Assembly (NCBI GenBank): GCA_036399815.1
Contig: DASWMK010000204.1
Span: 1 to 35,266 of the forward strand
Source: Acidimicrobiales bacterium
GTDB lineage: Bacteria; Actinomycetota; Acidimicrobiia; Acidimicrobiales; DASWMK01
DNA: 35,266 nt
Direction: 5' to 3'
Part shown: positions 10,906 through 17,785 of the stretch, piece by piece
Layout of the letters: every line of letters begins with the position of its first letter
Numbering within the stretch: the stretch's first letter is position 1
Notes under the pieces: generated by a model
What the model was told of the DNA's origin: nothing
Database searches by the model: none
The model's input: only the letters and a program-made list of their open reading frames with translations
Position numbers and translations under genes: made by a program

Positions 10906-10929
10906 ATGTCCCGGCGGACGGCCCGGTGA
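10906..10929 (+). other. Possible 7-codon leaderless upstream ORF
   Basis: ATG 10906 opens a frame of seven codons (MSRRTAR) ending in a TGA at 10927-10929 that overlaps the GTG start of the next gene (GTGA). TAACCT (10893-10898) is 7 nt before this ATG, so a leaderless mRNA would begin at or near the small ORF and reach the main gene by coupling. Translation of it is not demonstrated. Confidence 0.35.
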
Positions 10930-11852
10930 GCCTCGGCACCTTCCGGCACGACGCCTTCCTGTACTCGGGCGCGGCGGAGTTCGTCGACACCATGGCCGCG
11001 TTCGTGGACGACGGCCTGGCCGGCGGCGAGGCGGTGCTGGTCGCCGTGCCCGGGCAGCGCTCCGAGCGGCTGCGGGCCGCGCTCGGCGAGCGGGCGGCCG
11101 ACGTGTGCTTCGTCGACATGCTGGAGGTGGGCCGCAACCCCGGCCGGATCATCGCCGTGTGGCGGCAGTTCGTGGCCGACCGGTGCGCCGGCGGGCGACC
11201 GGCGAGGGGGGTCGGCGAGCCCGTGTGGGCCGGTCGCTCGGCCGACGAGCTGGTCGAGTGCCGCCACCACGAGCTCCTGCTCAACCTCGCCTTCGACCCC
11301 GGCCCGCCGTGGTGGCTGGTCTGCCCCTACGACGTCGACGGGTTGGCCCCCGCCGTGGTGGACGAGGCCCGCACGACCCACCCGTTCGTGGTCGAGGGCG
11401 GGAGCCGGCGGCGGAGCGAGGCCTACGGCGGGTGGGCCGACGCCACCCTCGCCGAGCCGCTCCCCGAGGCCCCGGCCGGCGCCGAGGAGTTGGCCTTCGA
11501 GGGGCTCCGCCTGGGCGCGGCCCGCGAGCTGGTGGCCCGGCGGGCGGCGGCGGCCGGCCTCCCCCGCGACCGGGCCGCCGCGCTGGTGCTGGCCGTCGGC
11601 GAGCTGGCCACCAACAGCGTCCGCCACGGCGGCGGGCGGGGCGTGCTGCGGGTGTGGGACGGGCCGGGGACGGTCGTCTGCGAGGTGCGGGACGGCGGCC
11701 GGCTGCCCGACCCGCTCGCCGGCCGGCGCCTGCCCGGGCCGGACGAGGAGAGCGGGCGGGGCCTGTGGCTGGTCCACCAGCTGTGCGACCTCGTGCAGGT
11801 CCGGTCGTCGGCGGGCGGCACGACCGTGCGCGTCCACGTGCGGGTGCCGTGA
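10926..11852 (+). CDS. MEDS sensor domain - HATPase_c anti-sigma-type regulator
   Basis: 308 residues. Residues ~5-165 match the MEDS domain (HDAFLYSGAAEFVDTMAAFV at the start, then VLVAVPGQR and VCFVDMLEVGRNPGRII), a sensory fold first noted in DcmR-like regulators. Residues ~195-305 are a GHKL ATPase domain with N-box AVGELATNSVRHGG and G-box SGRGLWLVHQLCDLV, the RsbW-like serine-kinase type. MEDS-HATPase fusions are widespread in actinobacteria and thought to control sigma-factor networks; the signal and partner are unknown. The GTG start overlaps the stop of a 7-codon upstream frame, and the stop overlaps the next start (GTGA at 11849-11852), so the Ada-like gene is coupled. Confidence 0.92.
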   Translation: MSLGTFRHDAFLYSGAAEFVDTMAAFVDDGLAGGEAVLVAVPGQRSERLRAALGERAADVCFVDMLEVGRNPGRIIAVWRQFVADRCAGGRPARGVGEPVWAGRSADELVECRHHELLLNLAFDPGPPWWLVCPYDVDGLAPAVVDEARTTHPFVVEGGSRRRSEAYGGWADATLAEPLPEAPAGAEELAFEGLRLGAARELVARRAAAAGLPRDRAAALVLAVGELATNSVRHGGGRGVLRVWDGPGTVVCEVRDGGRLPDPLAGRRLPGPDEESGRGLWLVHQLCDLVQVRSSAGGTTVRVHVRVP

Positions 11853-12121
11853 GCCGGTACACCCTGCTCGGCCCGGCCGGCCCGTACCGGTCGGACACGC
11901 CGGGGACGCTCGGCGGCGAGCGCCGGCGGCGGATCTACGGCCGGCTCGACTGCCCGTCGGCGCTGCGGGCCATCGCCGCGGGCGGCCCCTACCCCCGCTA
12001 CCGGGTGTTCTTCGCCGACGAGGCCGCCGCCGTCGCCTGCGGCTACCGCCCCTGCGCCCGCTGCCTGCCCGAGGCGTACCGGGCCTGGCGGGCGGGGACG
12101 GGGCCGGGGCCGACGTCGTAG
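11849..12121 (+). CDS. Ada-like metal-binding domain protein
   Basis: 90 residues. The C-terminal VFFADEAAAVACGYRPCARC is the Ada zinc-domain signature (FF....A...G[FY]RPC..C). Upstream, IYGRLDCPSALRAI corresponds to Ada IFCRPSC: the first Cys (methyl acceptor in Ada) is Gly, leaving three Cys. No methyltransferase or HTH domain is attached. Standalone proteins of this kind are common in actinobacteria. They may be structural zinc proteins, but phosphotriester repair is unlikely without the acceptor Cys. GTG 11849 overlaps the stop of the MEDS regulator by four bases, so they are made together. It ends 28 bp from the convergent membrane gene. Confidence 0.85.
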   Translation: MSRYTLLGPAGPYRSDTPGTLGGERRRRIYGRLDCPSALRAIAAGGPYPRYRVFFADEAAAVACGYRPCARCLPEAYRAWRAGTGPGPTS

Positions 12122-12149
12122 TCGCCCGGCGGTCGTCCCGGCCCGGTCG

Positions 12150-13985
12150 TCACGCCGGGGCCGCCGTCGGCACGGCGGCGCGGGAGCCGGGCGCGGTGGC
12201 CGCGCCCGACCGGCCGGCGCCGTCGAGCAGCCGGCCGAGGCCCCACGCCATGGCCGCCACCCAGGCCGCTCCGATCAGGGCCAGCGTGGCGTAGGCGACG
12301 GCCTCCAGCCAGGCCGGCCCGCCGGTGAACTCGCGCTGGAGGATCGCCTTGTCGGCGACGAGCGCGCGGGTGAACGACGGGTCGGCGGGCACCTCGGCCG
12401 CCGGGATGCCGGGGTCCTCGGGCAGGTAGAGGGGCGCGGCGGCGAGCGTGCGGCCGTCGTGGAGGCGGACGATGGCCTTCCACTCGCCGTGCACCGGGAT
12501 CGGCTCCGAGGTGCGCCACACGCCCGGCGCCACCTCCTCGAGCGGGTCGACGACGGCCTGCCGGCGCTCCCAGTCCGCGCCCTGCCAGGCGGTGACCGTG
12601 AAGAAGTCGGCGCCGTCGGCGGCGTCCGGCGGGTCGAGGCGGACGGTCGCCGCCACCGTCCGCTCGGGCGCCGGGGTCAGCTCGGCCAGGGTGACCGACG
12701 CCAGGATGCCGCCGCCGTCGCCGGTCGGCAGCGGCCAGGCCAGGGCGGCGAGCGCGACGGCGCCGGCCACCGCGCCGGCCAGGCGGGGGACGGGGCGGGC
12801 CGCCGCCGTGCCGCCGGCGAGGGCCCGGCCGGCCAGCGCGCCGAGCACGCCGCCGGCGGTGCCGGCCGCGGCGGCGAGGGGCAGGGCCTCGGGCACCAGC
12901 CCGGCCGGCCAGGGCAGCGGCATCCCCACCTGGGACCAGGCCCACTCGGCGGCGAAGCCGACCGTGCCGACGGCCAGCCCGGCGGCGGCGCCGAAGGCCA
13001 GCGGCCGGCGGCGGGGGACGGCGAGGGCGACGAGCTCGACGAGCACGGCCTCGGCGAGGAAGAGCGGCAGGTGGGGCACGGTGCGGCCGAGCACCGGCCC
13101 GACGAGCACGGCCAGCCCGGCCCGCAGCACGACGAAGCCGGCGGCGGCGGCGAGCGCGGCGCCCCGCCCGCCCCGAAGCCTGGCCGTCACGAGGCCGAGC
13201 CCGCCGGCGAGGGCGAGGAGCACCGGCTGGTAGAGCAGGCGGAACTGGGGCACGCCGAAGTCGAACTCGGCCTGCAGGGTGGCCAGCCCGACGAGGAAGG
13301 CGGCGCCGAGGACGGCCTCGACGCTCCGGCGGTGGGCGGCCGGCTCGGCCCTGGTGGACTCGACGTGGAGCACCCACATGGCGAGGGTGGCGAGCGACGC
13401 GCCGGCCACCATCTGCACGTGGGTCGGCCCCCACAGGGTGACGTCCTGGCCGAAGATGCGGTGCCACACGTCGTCGAGCGGGAACCCGAGCAGAGCGATC
13501 ACCCCGCAGGCGAGGAGGAGCACGCCACCGACCGGCGCCCGCCACCGCGGCTCGACGCGCACGCCGCCGGCGTCACCGGGCCGCAGCCCGATCACGACGG
13601 CCACGTAGCCGGCCATGGCGATCCCGACGAGGCCGGCGAGGATGAACCAGTGGGCCGGGTTGGCGAACGGGCCGGCGTCGCGGCCGTTGTCGATGTGGGT
13701 GGCGACGTCCCAGTAGAAGCCGAAGACGGCGGTCAGCAGCGAGGCCGTGGTGAGCGCCATCGGGGCCGACGCCCACGGCGGCAGCCCCCGCAGCCCCGGC
13801 AGCCGCCCGGCCAGGCGGGCGAGGCCGTCGAGCGCGGCCGTGCGGCCGGCGCGGTGGGCCCTGGCCAGGGCGAACAGCGCCACGCCGCCGAGCACGGCGA
13901 CGACGGTGGCGGGCACGAGGTCCTCCGTCGGGGCGCCGCCGGCCGGGTCGACGGCGGCGGCGAGCAGCAGGGGCGCGGCGGTCAC
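12150..13985 (-). CDS. Large polytopic membrane protein with C-terminal FixH/YtkA-like exterior domain, unknown function
   Basis: 611 residues. About 11 hydrophobic stretches fall between residues 20 and 420, then a soluble ~150-residue segment (LAELTPAPERTVAATVRLDP through LPEDPGIPAAEV) resembling YtkA/FixH-type beta-sandwiches, then one more transmembrane helix (~565-585) and a basic tail. Striking loop motifs are GFYWDVATHIDNGRD with NPAHWFI, and FPLDDVWHRIFGQD with WGPTHVQMV, rich in His/Asp/Trp and possibly metal- or heme-binding. I do not recognise a characterised family. GTG 13985 has TAGCGT 6 nt upstream. It is divergent from a MerR-like regulator with a palindrome between them, which suggests that regulator controls it. 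Confidence 0.85.
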   Translation of the reverse strand: MTAAPLLLAAAVDPAGGAPTEDLVPATVVAVLGGVALFALARAHRAGRTAALDGLARLAGRLPGLRGLPPWASAPMALTTASLLTAVFGFYWDVATHIDNGRDAGPFANPAHWFILAGLVGIAMAGYVAVVIGLRPGDAGGVRVEPRWRAPVGGVLLLACGVIALLGFPLDDVWHRIFGQDVTLWGPTHVQMVAGASLATLAMWVLHVESTRAEPAAHRRSVEAVLGAAFLVGLATLQAEFDFGVPQFRLLYQPVLLALAGGLGLVTARLRGGRGAALAAAAGFVVLRAGLAVLVGPVLGRTVPHLPLFLAEAVLVELVALAVPRRRPLAFGAAAGLAVGTVGFAAEWAWSQVGMPLPWPAGLVPEALPLAAAAGTAGGVLGALAGRALAGGTAAARPVPRLAGAVAGAVALAALAWPLPTGDGGGILASVTLAELTPAPERTVAATVRLDPPDAADGADFFTVTAWQGADWERRQAVVDPLEEVAPGVWRTSEPIPVHGEWKAIVRLHDGRTLAAAPLYLPEDPGIPAAEVPADPSFTRALVADKAILQREFTGGPAWLEAVAYATLALIGAAWVAAMAWGLGRLLDGAGRSGAATAPGSRAAVPTAAPA

Positions 13986-14049
13986 GGCCCCACGCTACCC
14001 ATCACGCCATCATTCGATGGCACAGTTGGCCGCGGTAGGGTGGGCCGGC
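13986..14049. promoter_or_regulatory. Divergent promoter with operator-like palindrome
   Basis: GCCATC-ATTC-GATGGC (14006-14021) is a perfect 6-bp-arm palindrome. It lies between TAGCGT for the minus-strand membrane gene (complement of 13992-13997, 6 nt before GTG 13985) and TAGGGT for the regulator (14036-14041, 8 nt before GTG 14050), overlapping where both -35 elements should be. It is a good candidate binding site for the adjacent MerR-like protein. Confidence 0.6.
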
Positions 14050-14769
14050 GTGGGCCGCATGACCATCGACGAGCTCGCCCGGCGGGCCGGCACCACCACC
14101 CGCAACGTGCGTGCCCTCCAGGAGCGGCGCCTCTTGCCCCCGCCCGAGCGGCAGGGCCGGGTCGGCTGGTACGGCGACGGCCACCTGGCCCGGCTGCGGC
14201 TGATCGACCACCTCGCCGGCCGGGGCTTCTCCCAGGCGGCCATTCGCGAGCTGCTCGACGCCTGGCAGGCCGGGCACGGCATTCGCGAGGTGCTCGGGCT
14301 GGAGGAGGCGCTGGCCGCCCTGGACGACCCCGACCCCGTGGTGCTCACGGCCGACGAGCTGGCCGAGCGCTTCGGCGGGCCCGACCCTGGCGCCGTAGCC
14401 CGGGCCGTCGACCTCGGCCTCCTCGAGCCGGTCGACGGCGGCTTCCTCGTGACCGCCCCCGAGGTCGTCGACATCGGGGCCCGGCTGGTCGCGCTCGGCG
14501 TCCCCCTCGCCGCCGTGCTCGAGGAGACGGCCCGGCTGCGCCACGACGTGGACCGGGTCGCCGGCCGCTTCGTCGGCCTGTTCGTCGAGCACGTCGTGGC
14601 CGGGGCCGGCGGCGACGACCTGCCGGGCCTCGCCGCCAAGGTCACGGAGGCCCGCCCGCTCGCCGCCCGGGCCGTCGAGCGGCTCCTGGCCAGGGCGCTG
14701 TCCCGCCACCTGGCCGACGCCGTGGCCGCCGCCGCCGACCCCGGCCGGTCCCGCCCCGCCGCGTCCTAG
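14050..14769 (+). CDS. MerR family transcriptional regulator
   Basis: 239 residues. The N-terminal winged HTH of MerR type is clear: MTIDELARRAGTTTRNVRAL, then ERQGRVGWYGDGHLARLRLI and GFSQAAIRELLDAW. The rest (~80-239) is an effector domain of moderate length with no Cys cluster, so metal sensing by MerR-style cysteines is unlikely; a long helical C-terminus suggests dimerisation or small-molecule sensing. The GTG at 14050 has TAGGGT 8 nt upstream; ATG 14059 is an in-frame alternative. Its divergent neighbour is the 611-residue membrane protein and a palindrome lies between, the usual layout for a self-regulating local regulator. Confidence 0.9.
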   Translation: MGRMTIDELARRAGTTTRNVRALQERRLLPPPERQGRVGWYGDGHLARLRLIDHLAGRGFSQAAIRELLDAWQAGHGIREVLGLEEALAALDDPDPVVLTADELAERFGGPDPGAVARAVDLGLLEPVDGGFLVTAPEVVDIGARLVALGVPLAAVLEETARLRHDVDRVAGRFVGLFVEHVVAGAGGDDLPGLAAKVTEARPLAARAVERLLARALSRHLADAVAAAADPGRSRPAAS

Positions 14770-14830
14770 GGTCGATCCCGCCGCCGCGGGGAAGGCCAGA
14801 GGCCGACGACGGAAGGAGCGCACCGCGACG

Positions 14831-15928
14831 ATGGCCGGCAGCAGGGCGAAGCGGTCGCTGCGCCGCGTGCTGATGCTCCTCGCCGGCGTGCTCGCCGTCG
14901 AGTACCTCGTGCTGCCCCAGCTGGCCGGCGCCCGCCGGGCCGTCGGGCTCCTCGGCCGGGTCGACGCCCGGTGGCTCGCGGCCGGCGCCGTGCTCGAGCT
15001 GCTGGCCGTCGTCTGCTACGCCCAGCTGACGAGGACCCTGGTCCCGGCGGCCGTCCGCCCCGGCCTGGCCACGACCGGTCGCATCACCCTGACCACGCTC
15101 GGGCTCAGCCACGTCGTCCCGGGCGGGTCGGCCGTCGGCACCTCGGTGGGGTTCCGGCTCCTCACGGCGGCCGGCGTGCCCGCCGGCGACGCCGTGTTCG
15201 CGCTCGCCACCCAGGGCCTCGGCTCCGCCGTCATCCTCAACCTCATCCTCTGGGTCGGGCTCGTGGTCTCGATCCCCGCTCGAGGGTTCGACCCGCTGTA
15301 CGGGACGGCCGCGCTGGTCGGCGGGCTCCTGCTCGGGCTGGTCGCCGCGGCCGTGCTGCTCGCCACGAGGGGCGAGGAGCGGATGGTCGGCCTCGTCTGC
15401 CGGGGCGCCGACCGGGTCCCGTTCCTCCAGGGCGAGCCGCTGGCGTCGGGCCTGCGCCGGGTGGCCGACCGCCTGCGGGGCCTGGCCGGCGACCCCGGCC
15501 TCGTGGCCAGGGCGGCCGGCTGGGCGACGGCCAACTGGCTGCTCGACGTCGCCTCCCTCGCCACCTTCGTCGCCGCCTTCGGCGGCCGCCCTCCGATCGA
15601 CGGGCTGGTCATCAGCTTCGGCCTGGCCAACGTGCTGGCCGCCGTGCCGATCACCCCGGGCGGCCTCGGCGTGGTGGAGGCGACGCTGACGGCCGGCCTG
15701 GTCGGCTTCGGCGTGCCGTCGGGCGAGGCCCTCCTCGGCGTCGTGTCCTACCGCCTCGTCAACTTCTGGCTCCCGATCCCGCTCGGCGCCGCCGCCTACC
15801 TGTCGCTGAAGGTCGGCGACGTCACCCGCCGCCGCGGCCGCGACGAGCTCGAGCGGGTGGCCACCGAGACCCTCGAGGAGGCGCCGACCGTCGGCGAGTG
15901 GGCCGGCCGCCGGGGCATCCGCCGCTAG
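14831..15928 (+). CDS. YbhN/UPF0104 family integral membrane protein (lysylphosphatidylglycerol synthase TM region-like)
   Basis: 365 residues with about eight transmembrane helices. Family markers are LGLSHVVPGGSAVGTSVGFR near residue 90, the glycine-rich AAVPITPGGLGVVEATLTAG near residue 275, and the closing SYRLVNFWLPIPLGAAAY. This family corresponds to the flippase half of MprF and to AglD-type proteins and is thought to move lipids or lipid-linked molecules in the cytoplasmic membrane; the cargo is unknown and no synthase domain is attached. ATG 14831 has GGAAGGAG about 12 nt upstream. It follows the MerR-like gene by 61 bp on the same strand and ends 3 bp from the convergent LLM oxidoreductase gene. 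Confidence 0.92.
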   Translation: MAGSRAKRSLRRVLMLLAGVLAVEYLVLPQLAGARRAVGLLGRVDARWLAAGAVLELLAVVCYAQLTRTLVPAAVRPGLATTGRITLTTLGLSHVVPGGSAVGTSVGFRLLTAAGVPAGDAVFALATQGLGSAVILNLILWVGLVVSIPARGFDPLYGTAALVGGLLLGLVAAAVLLATRGEERMVGLVCRGADRVPFLQGEPLASGLRRVADRLRGLAGDPGLVARAAGWATANWLLDVASLATFVAAFGGRPPIDGLVISFGLANVLAAVPITPGGLGVVEATLTAGLVGFGVPSGEALLGVVSYRLVNFWLPIPLGAAAYLSLKVGDVTRRRGRDELERVATETLEEAPTVGEWAGRRGIRR

Positions 15929-15931
15929 GCG

Positions 15932-16804
15932 TCAGCCGCCGACCGCGGCCCGCAGCCGGGGGACGACGTCGGCGGCGAGCCGCTCCACCTGGTCGGCGCC
16001 GTCGCCGGCCGGCCACAGGTCGAGCGCCGTAAAGCCGAGGTCGACCAGCTCGGCCAGCCGCTCGACGACCTCGTCCGGGTCGCCGGCCACCACCCGGTCG
16101 CCCCTGCCCCGGCCGCCGACCGACACGCCGACGTTGTACGCGTAGGTCAGCTCGCCGGGGTCCCGGCCGGCCGCCTCGGCCGCCGCCCGGACCCGGGCCA
16201 GCATCCCGGGCACGACGTCGGGCGGGGCGTAGGGCATCGACGGCAGCCAGCCGTCGGCCAGCCGGCCGGTGAGCTCGAGCGACCGGCGGCCGTAGGCGCC
16301 GAGCCAGACGGGCACGGGGCGGGCCGGCGTCGGGGCGATGCGGGCGCCCTGCGTGCGGTGGTGCCGACCGTCGAGGGTCGACTCGCCCGTGGTCCACAGT
16401 CCCTGGAGCACGGCGATGGCCTCCTCCAGGGCGTCGACCTTCTCGCCCGGCGACCGCACCGGCAGCCCGAACGCCGAGAACTCCTCGTCCGAGCCGCCGG
16501 CCCCGAGGCCGAGCACCAGCCGGCCGCCCGACAGCCGGTCGAGCGACTCGGCCATCTTGGCCAGCACGGCAGGGGGCCGGTAGGGGAGGCCGAGCACGTC
16601 GCTGACCACGCCGACGCGGCTGGTCGAGGCGGCGACCCAGGTCAGCAGGCTCCAGGTCTCGAACGTCGGCGACGTGCCGTGCAGGTGGTCGGAGGCCGAG
16701 ACGAAGTCGAAGCCGAGCGCTTCGGCCCGCCGGGCGTCGGCCACCGGGTCGGCGCCGTCCCGGGCGGAGGTCGACAGGTTCAGCCCGACGCGCAGCGGGG
16801 TCAG
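15932..16804 (-). CDS. LLM class (F420-type) oxidoreductase, apparent CTG start
   Basis: 290 residues of luciferase-like TIM-barrel sequence: LRVGLNLSTSARDG (strand 1), RRAEALGFDFVSASDHLHG, PPAVLAKMAESLDRLSGGR, LVLGLGAGGSDEEF and VPVWLGAYGRRSLELTGRLA. The family uses coenzyme F420 or FMN; F420 is likely in an actinobacterium but not proven. No ATG, GTG or TTG lies just before strand 1; the fitting start is CTG 16804, whose CTGA overlaps the upstream stop in the same way as the GTGA junctions elsewhere here. The next start, GTG 16744, would remove strand 1. It is in a probable operon with the DUF6916-like and GNAT genes. Confidence 0.88.
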   Translation of the reverse strand: MTPLRVGLNLSTSARDGADPVADARRAEALGFDFVSASDHLHGTSPTFETWSLLTWVAASTSRVGVVSDVLGLPYRPPAVLAKMAESLDRLSGGRLVLGLGAGGSDEEFSAFGLPVRSPGEKVDALEEAIAVLQGLWTTGESTLDGRHHRTQGARIAPTPARPVPVWLGAYGRRSLELTGRLADGWLPSMPYAPPDVVPGMLARVRAAAEAAGRDPGELTYAYNVGVSVGGRGRGDRVVAGDPDEVVERLAELVDLGFTALDLWPAGDGADQVERLAADVVPRLRAAVGG

Positions 16805-17094
16805 GTGAAGACCGCCTCGTAGGTGACGGCGTCGGCGTCGGCGCCGACGGGGACGAGGAACAGCTCCAGCTCGCCGAACCCGTCGGAGGACAGGTGGTGG
16901 ATCTGCTGGGGCAGGATCGTGCCGGGGGTGCCCCGGAACAGCAGCGAGAACGGGTCCCGGTCCCCGCGGCGGCGGCCGAGCGGGGTGACCTCGGTGAGCA
17001 CGACGGGCAGGTCGTGGCCGTCCCACTTCAGCAGGAAGGTGGTGCCCTCGAGGGGGCGGAAGTCGTCGACGGTCAGGGCTGCGAGGTCGCGCAC
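16801..17094 (-). CDS. DUF6916-like small protein
   Basis: 97 residues: LAALTVDDFRPLEGTTFLL at the start, then LTEVTPLGRRRGDRDPFSLL, FRGTPGTILPQQIHHL and ELELFLVPVG near the end. This pattern fits the DUF6916 family, small all-beta proteins that I recall being encoded near phage-tail-collar (MdpB-like) genes in many bacteria. Two collar genes lie 2.5 kb away in this window, supporting that link. Function unknown. GTG 17094 lies inside the 3' end of the GNAT gene (22-bp overlap), and the stop overlaps the start of the LLM gene, so the three are translationally linked. Confidence 0.75.
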   Translation of the reverse strand: MRDLAALTVDDFRPLEGTTFLLKWDGHDLPVVLTEVTPLGRRRGDRDPFSLLFRGTPGTILPQQIHHLSSDGFGELELFLVPVGADADAVTYEAVFT

Positions 17095-17552
17095 CGGTGC
17101 TCCATCATCAGGTGGGCGCCGGTCCGGCCGGCGGGGGTGAAGCCCAGCCGGTCGTAGAGCCGGCGGGCCGGGTTGCCGTCCTCGACGTGCAGGCGCACGA
17201 CCCGGCCGTCCCGCTCGCCCTCCTCGATCAGGTCGCGGAGCAGGCGGGTGCCGACGCCAGCGCCCCTCGCCTCGGGGAGCAGGGCGAGGTCGAGGATGCG
17301 GATCTCGTCGGGGCGGCGGTCGACCCAGAGGCGACCGGCCGGCCGCCCGTCGACCACCACCACGTCGTGGCGGGCGTCGGGGAAGTGGGCCGAGTAGTGG
17401 CGGTCCTGGGCCTCGAACTGCATGCGGACGAACGTGTCCTTGTCCTCGTCGGTCCAGGGGACGGCGGCCAGCTCGTCGGCCCTCGTCGAGGCGTAGACGG
17501 CGAGGAGGAGGTCGCGGTCGCCGGGGGTGACGGGGCGCAGCTCCACCTCCAC
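17073..17552 (-). CDS. GNAT family N-acetyltransferase
   Basis: 159 residues. The GNAT fold is seen from VELRPVTPGDRDLLLAVYAS, through RILDLALLPEARGAGVGTRL, which contains the acetyl-CoA pyrophosphate loop (R-G-A-G-V-G-T), to VEDGNPARRLYDRLGF, the typical motif B end. It would transfer an acetyl group from acetyl-CoA to an amine on an unidentified substrate. GTG 17552 is used; TATCGT (complement of 17561-17566) lies 8 nt upstream. It is the first gene of a minus-strand set with the DUF6916-like and LLM genes and is divergent, by only 26 bp, from the Nif11-like/sulfotransferase/AspH set, so the two groups may be expressed together. Confidence 0.93.
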   Translation of the reverse strand: MEVELRPVTPGDRDLLLAVYASTRADELAAVPWTDEDKDTFVRMQFEAQDRHYSAHFPDARHDVVVVDGRPAGRLWVDRRPDEIRILDLALLPEARGAGVGTRLLRDLIEEGERDGRVVRLHVEDGNPARRLYDRLGFTPAGRTGAHLMMEHRCATSQP

Positions 17553-17578
17553 GGCCGCGGACGATACCGTCCGGGCCC
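17553..17578. promoter_or_regulatory. 26-bp mirror-symmetric divergent promoter
   Basis: The central ACGATACCGT (17561-17570) contains TATCGT on the minus strand and TACCGT on the plus strand, overlapping by two bases. Each -10 is exactly 8 nt from its own GTG start (17552 and 17579). There is no room for a 5' leader on either side, so both transcripts are probably leaderless. Confidence 0.65.
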
Positions 17579-17785
17579 GTGGGCGGAGACGGCCTCGAGC
17601 GGCTCACCGCGGCGGTCCTCGCCGACCCGGCCCTCCAGCAGCGCCTCCTCGCCGTCCCGGAGCGGCCGGCGTTCGTGGCGGAGGTCGTGGCCGTGGCCGC
17701 CGAGCGGGGGCTGGACGTGACGCCGGCCGACGTCGAGGCCGCGCTGGTGGCCGCCCGCCGGGCCTGGCTGGAGCGGTGGGTGTGA
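17579..17785 (+). CDS. Nif11-like small protein (leader-peptide-like)
   Basis: 68 residues. LADPALQQRLLAVPERPAFV followed by EVVAVAAERGLDVTPADVEA matches the layout of Nif11-type proteins and leader peptides (DP.LQ..L, then a helix, then A...G..(V/F)T..D). Nif11 leaders precede some RiPP core peptides, but here the protein ends with ARRAWLERWV and has no GG cleavage site or Cys/Ser/Thr-rich core, so it may be a standalone carrier or recognition protein. GTG 17579 is 8 nt from TACCGT. Its stop overlaps the start of the sulfotransferase-like gene (GTGA, 17782-17785), implying joint translation. Family call is by eye and moderately sure. Confidence 0.7.
   Translation: MGGDGLERLTAAVLADPALQQRLLAVPERPAFVAEVVAVAAERGLDVTPADVEAALVAARRAWLERWV

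Noticed and set aside
17579-17785. Complete RiPP precursor with a core peptide
   Set aside because: The protein lacks a GG-type cleavage site and any Cys/Ser/Thr-rich C-terminal core, and no lanthionine or radical-SAM enzyme is in the window.
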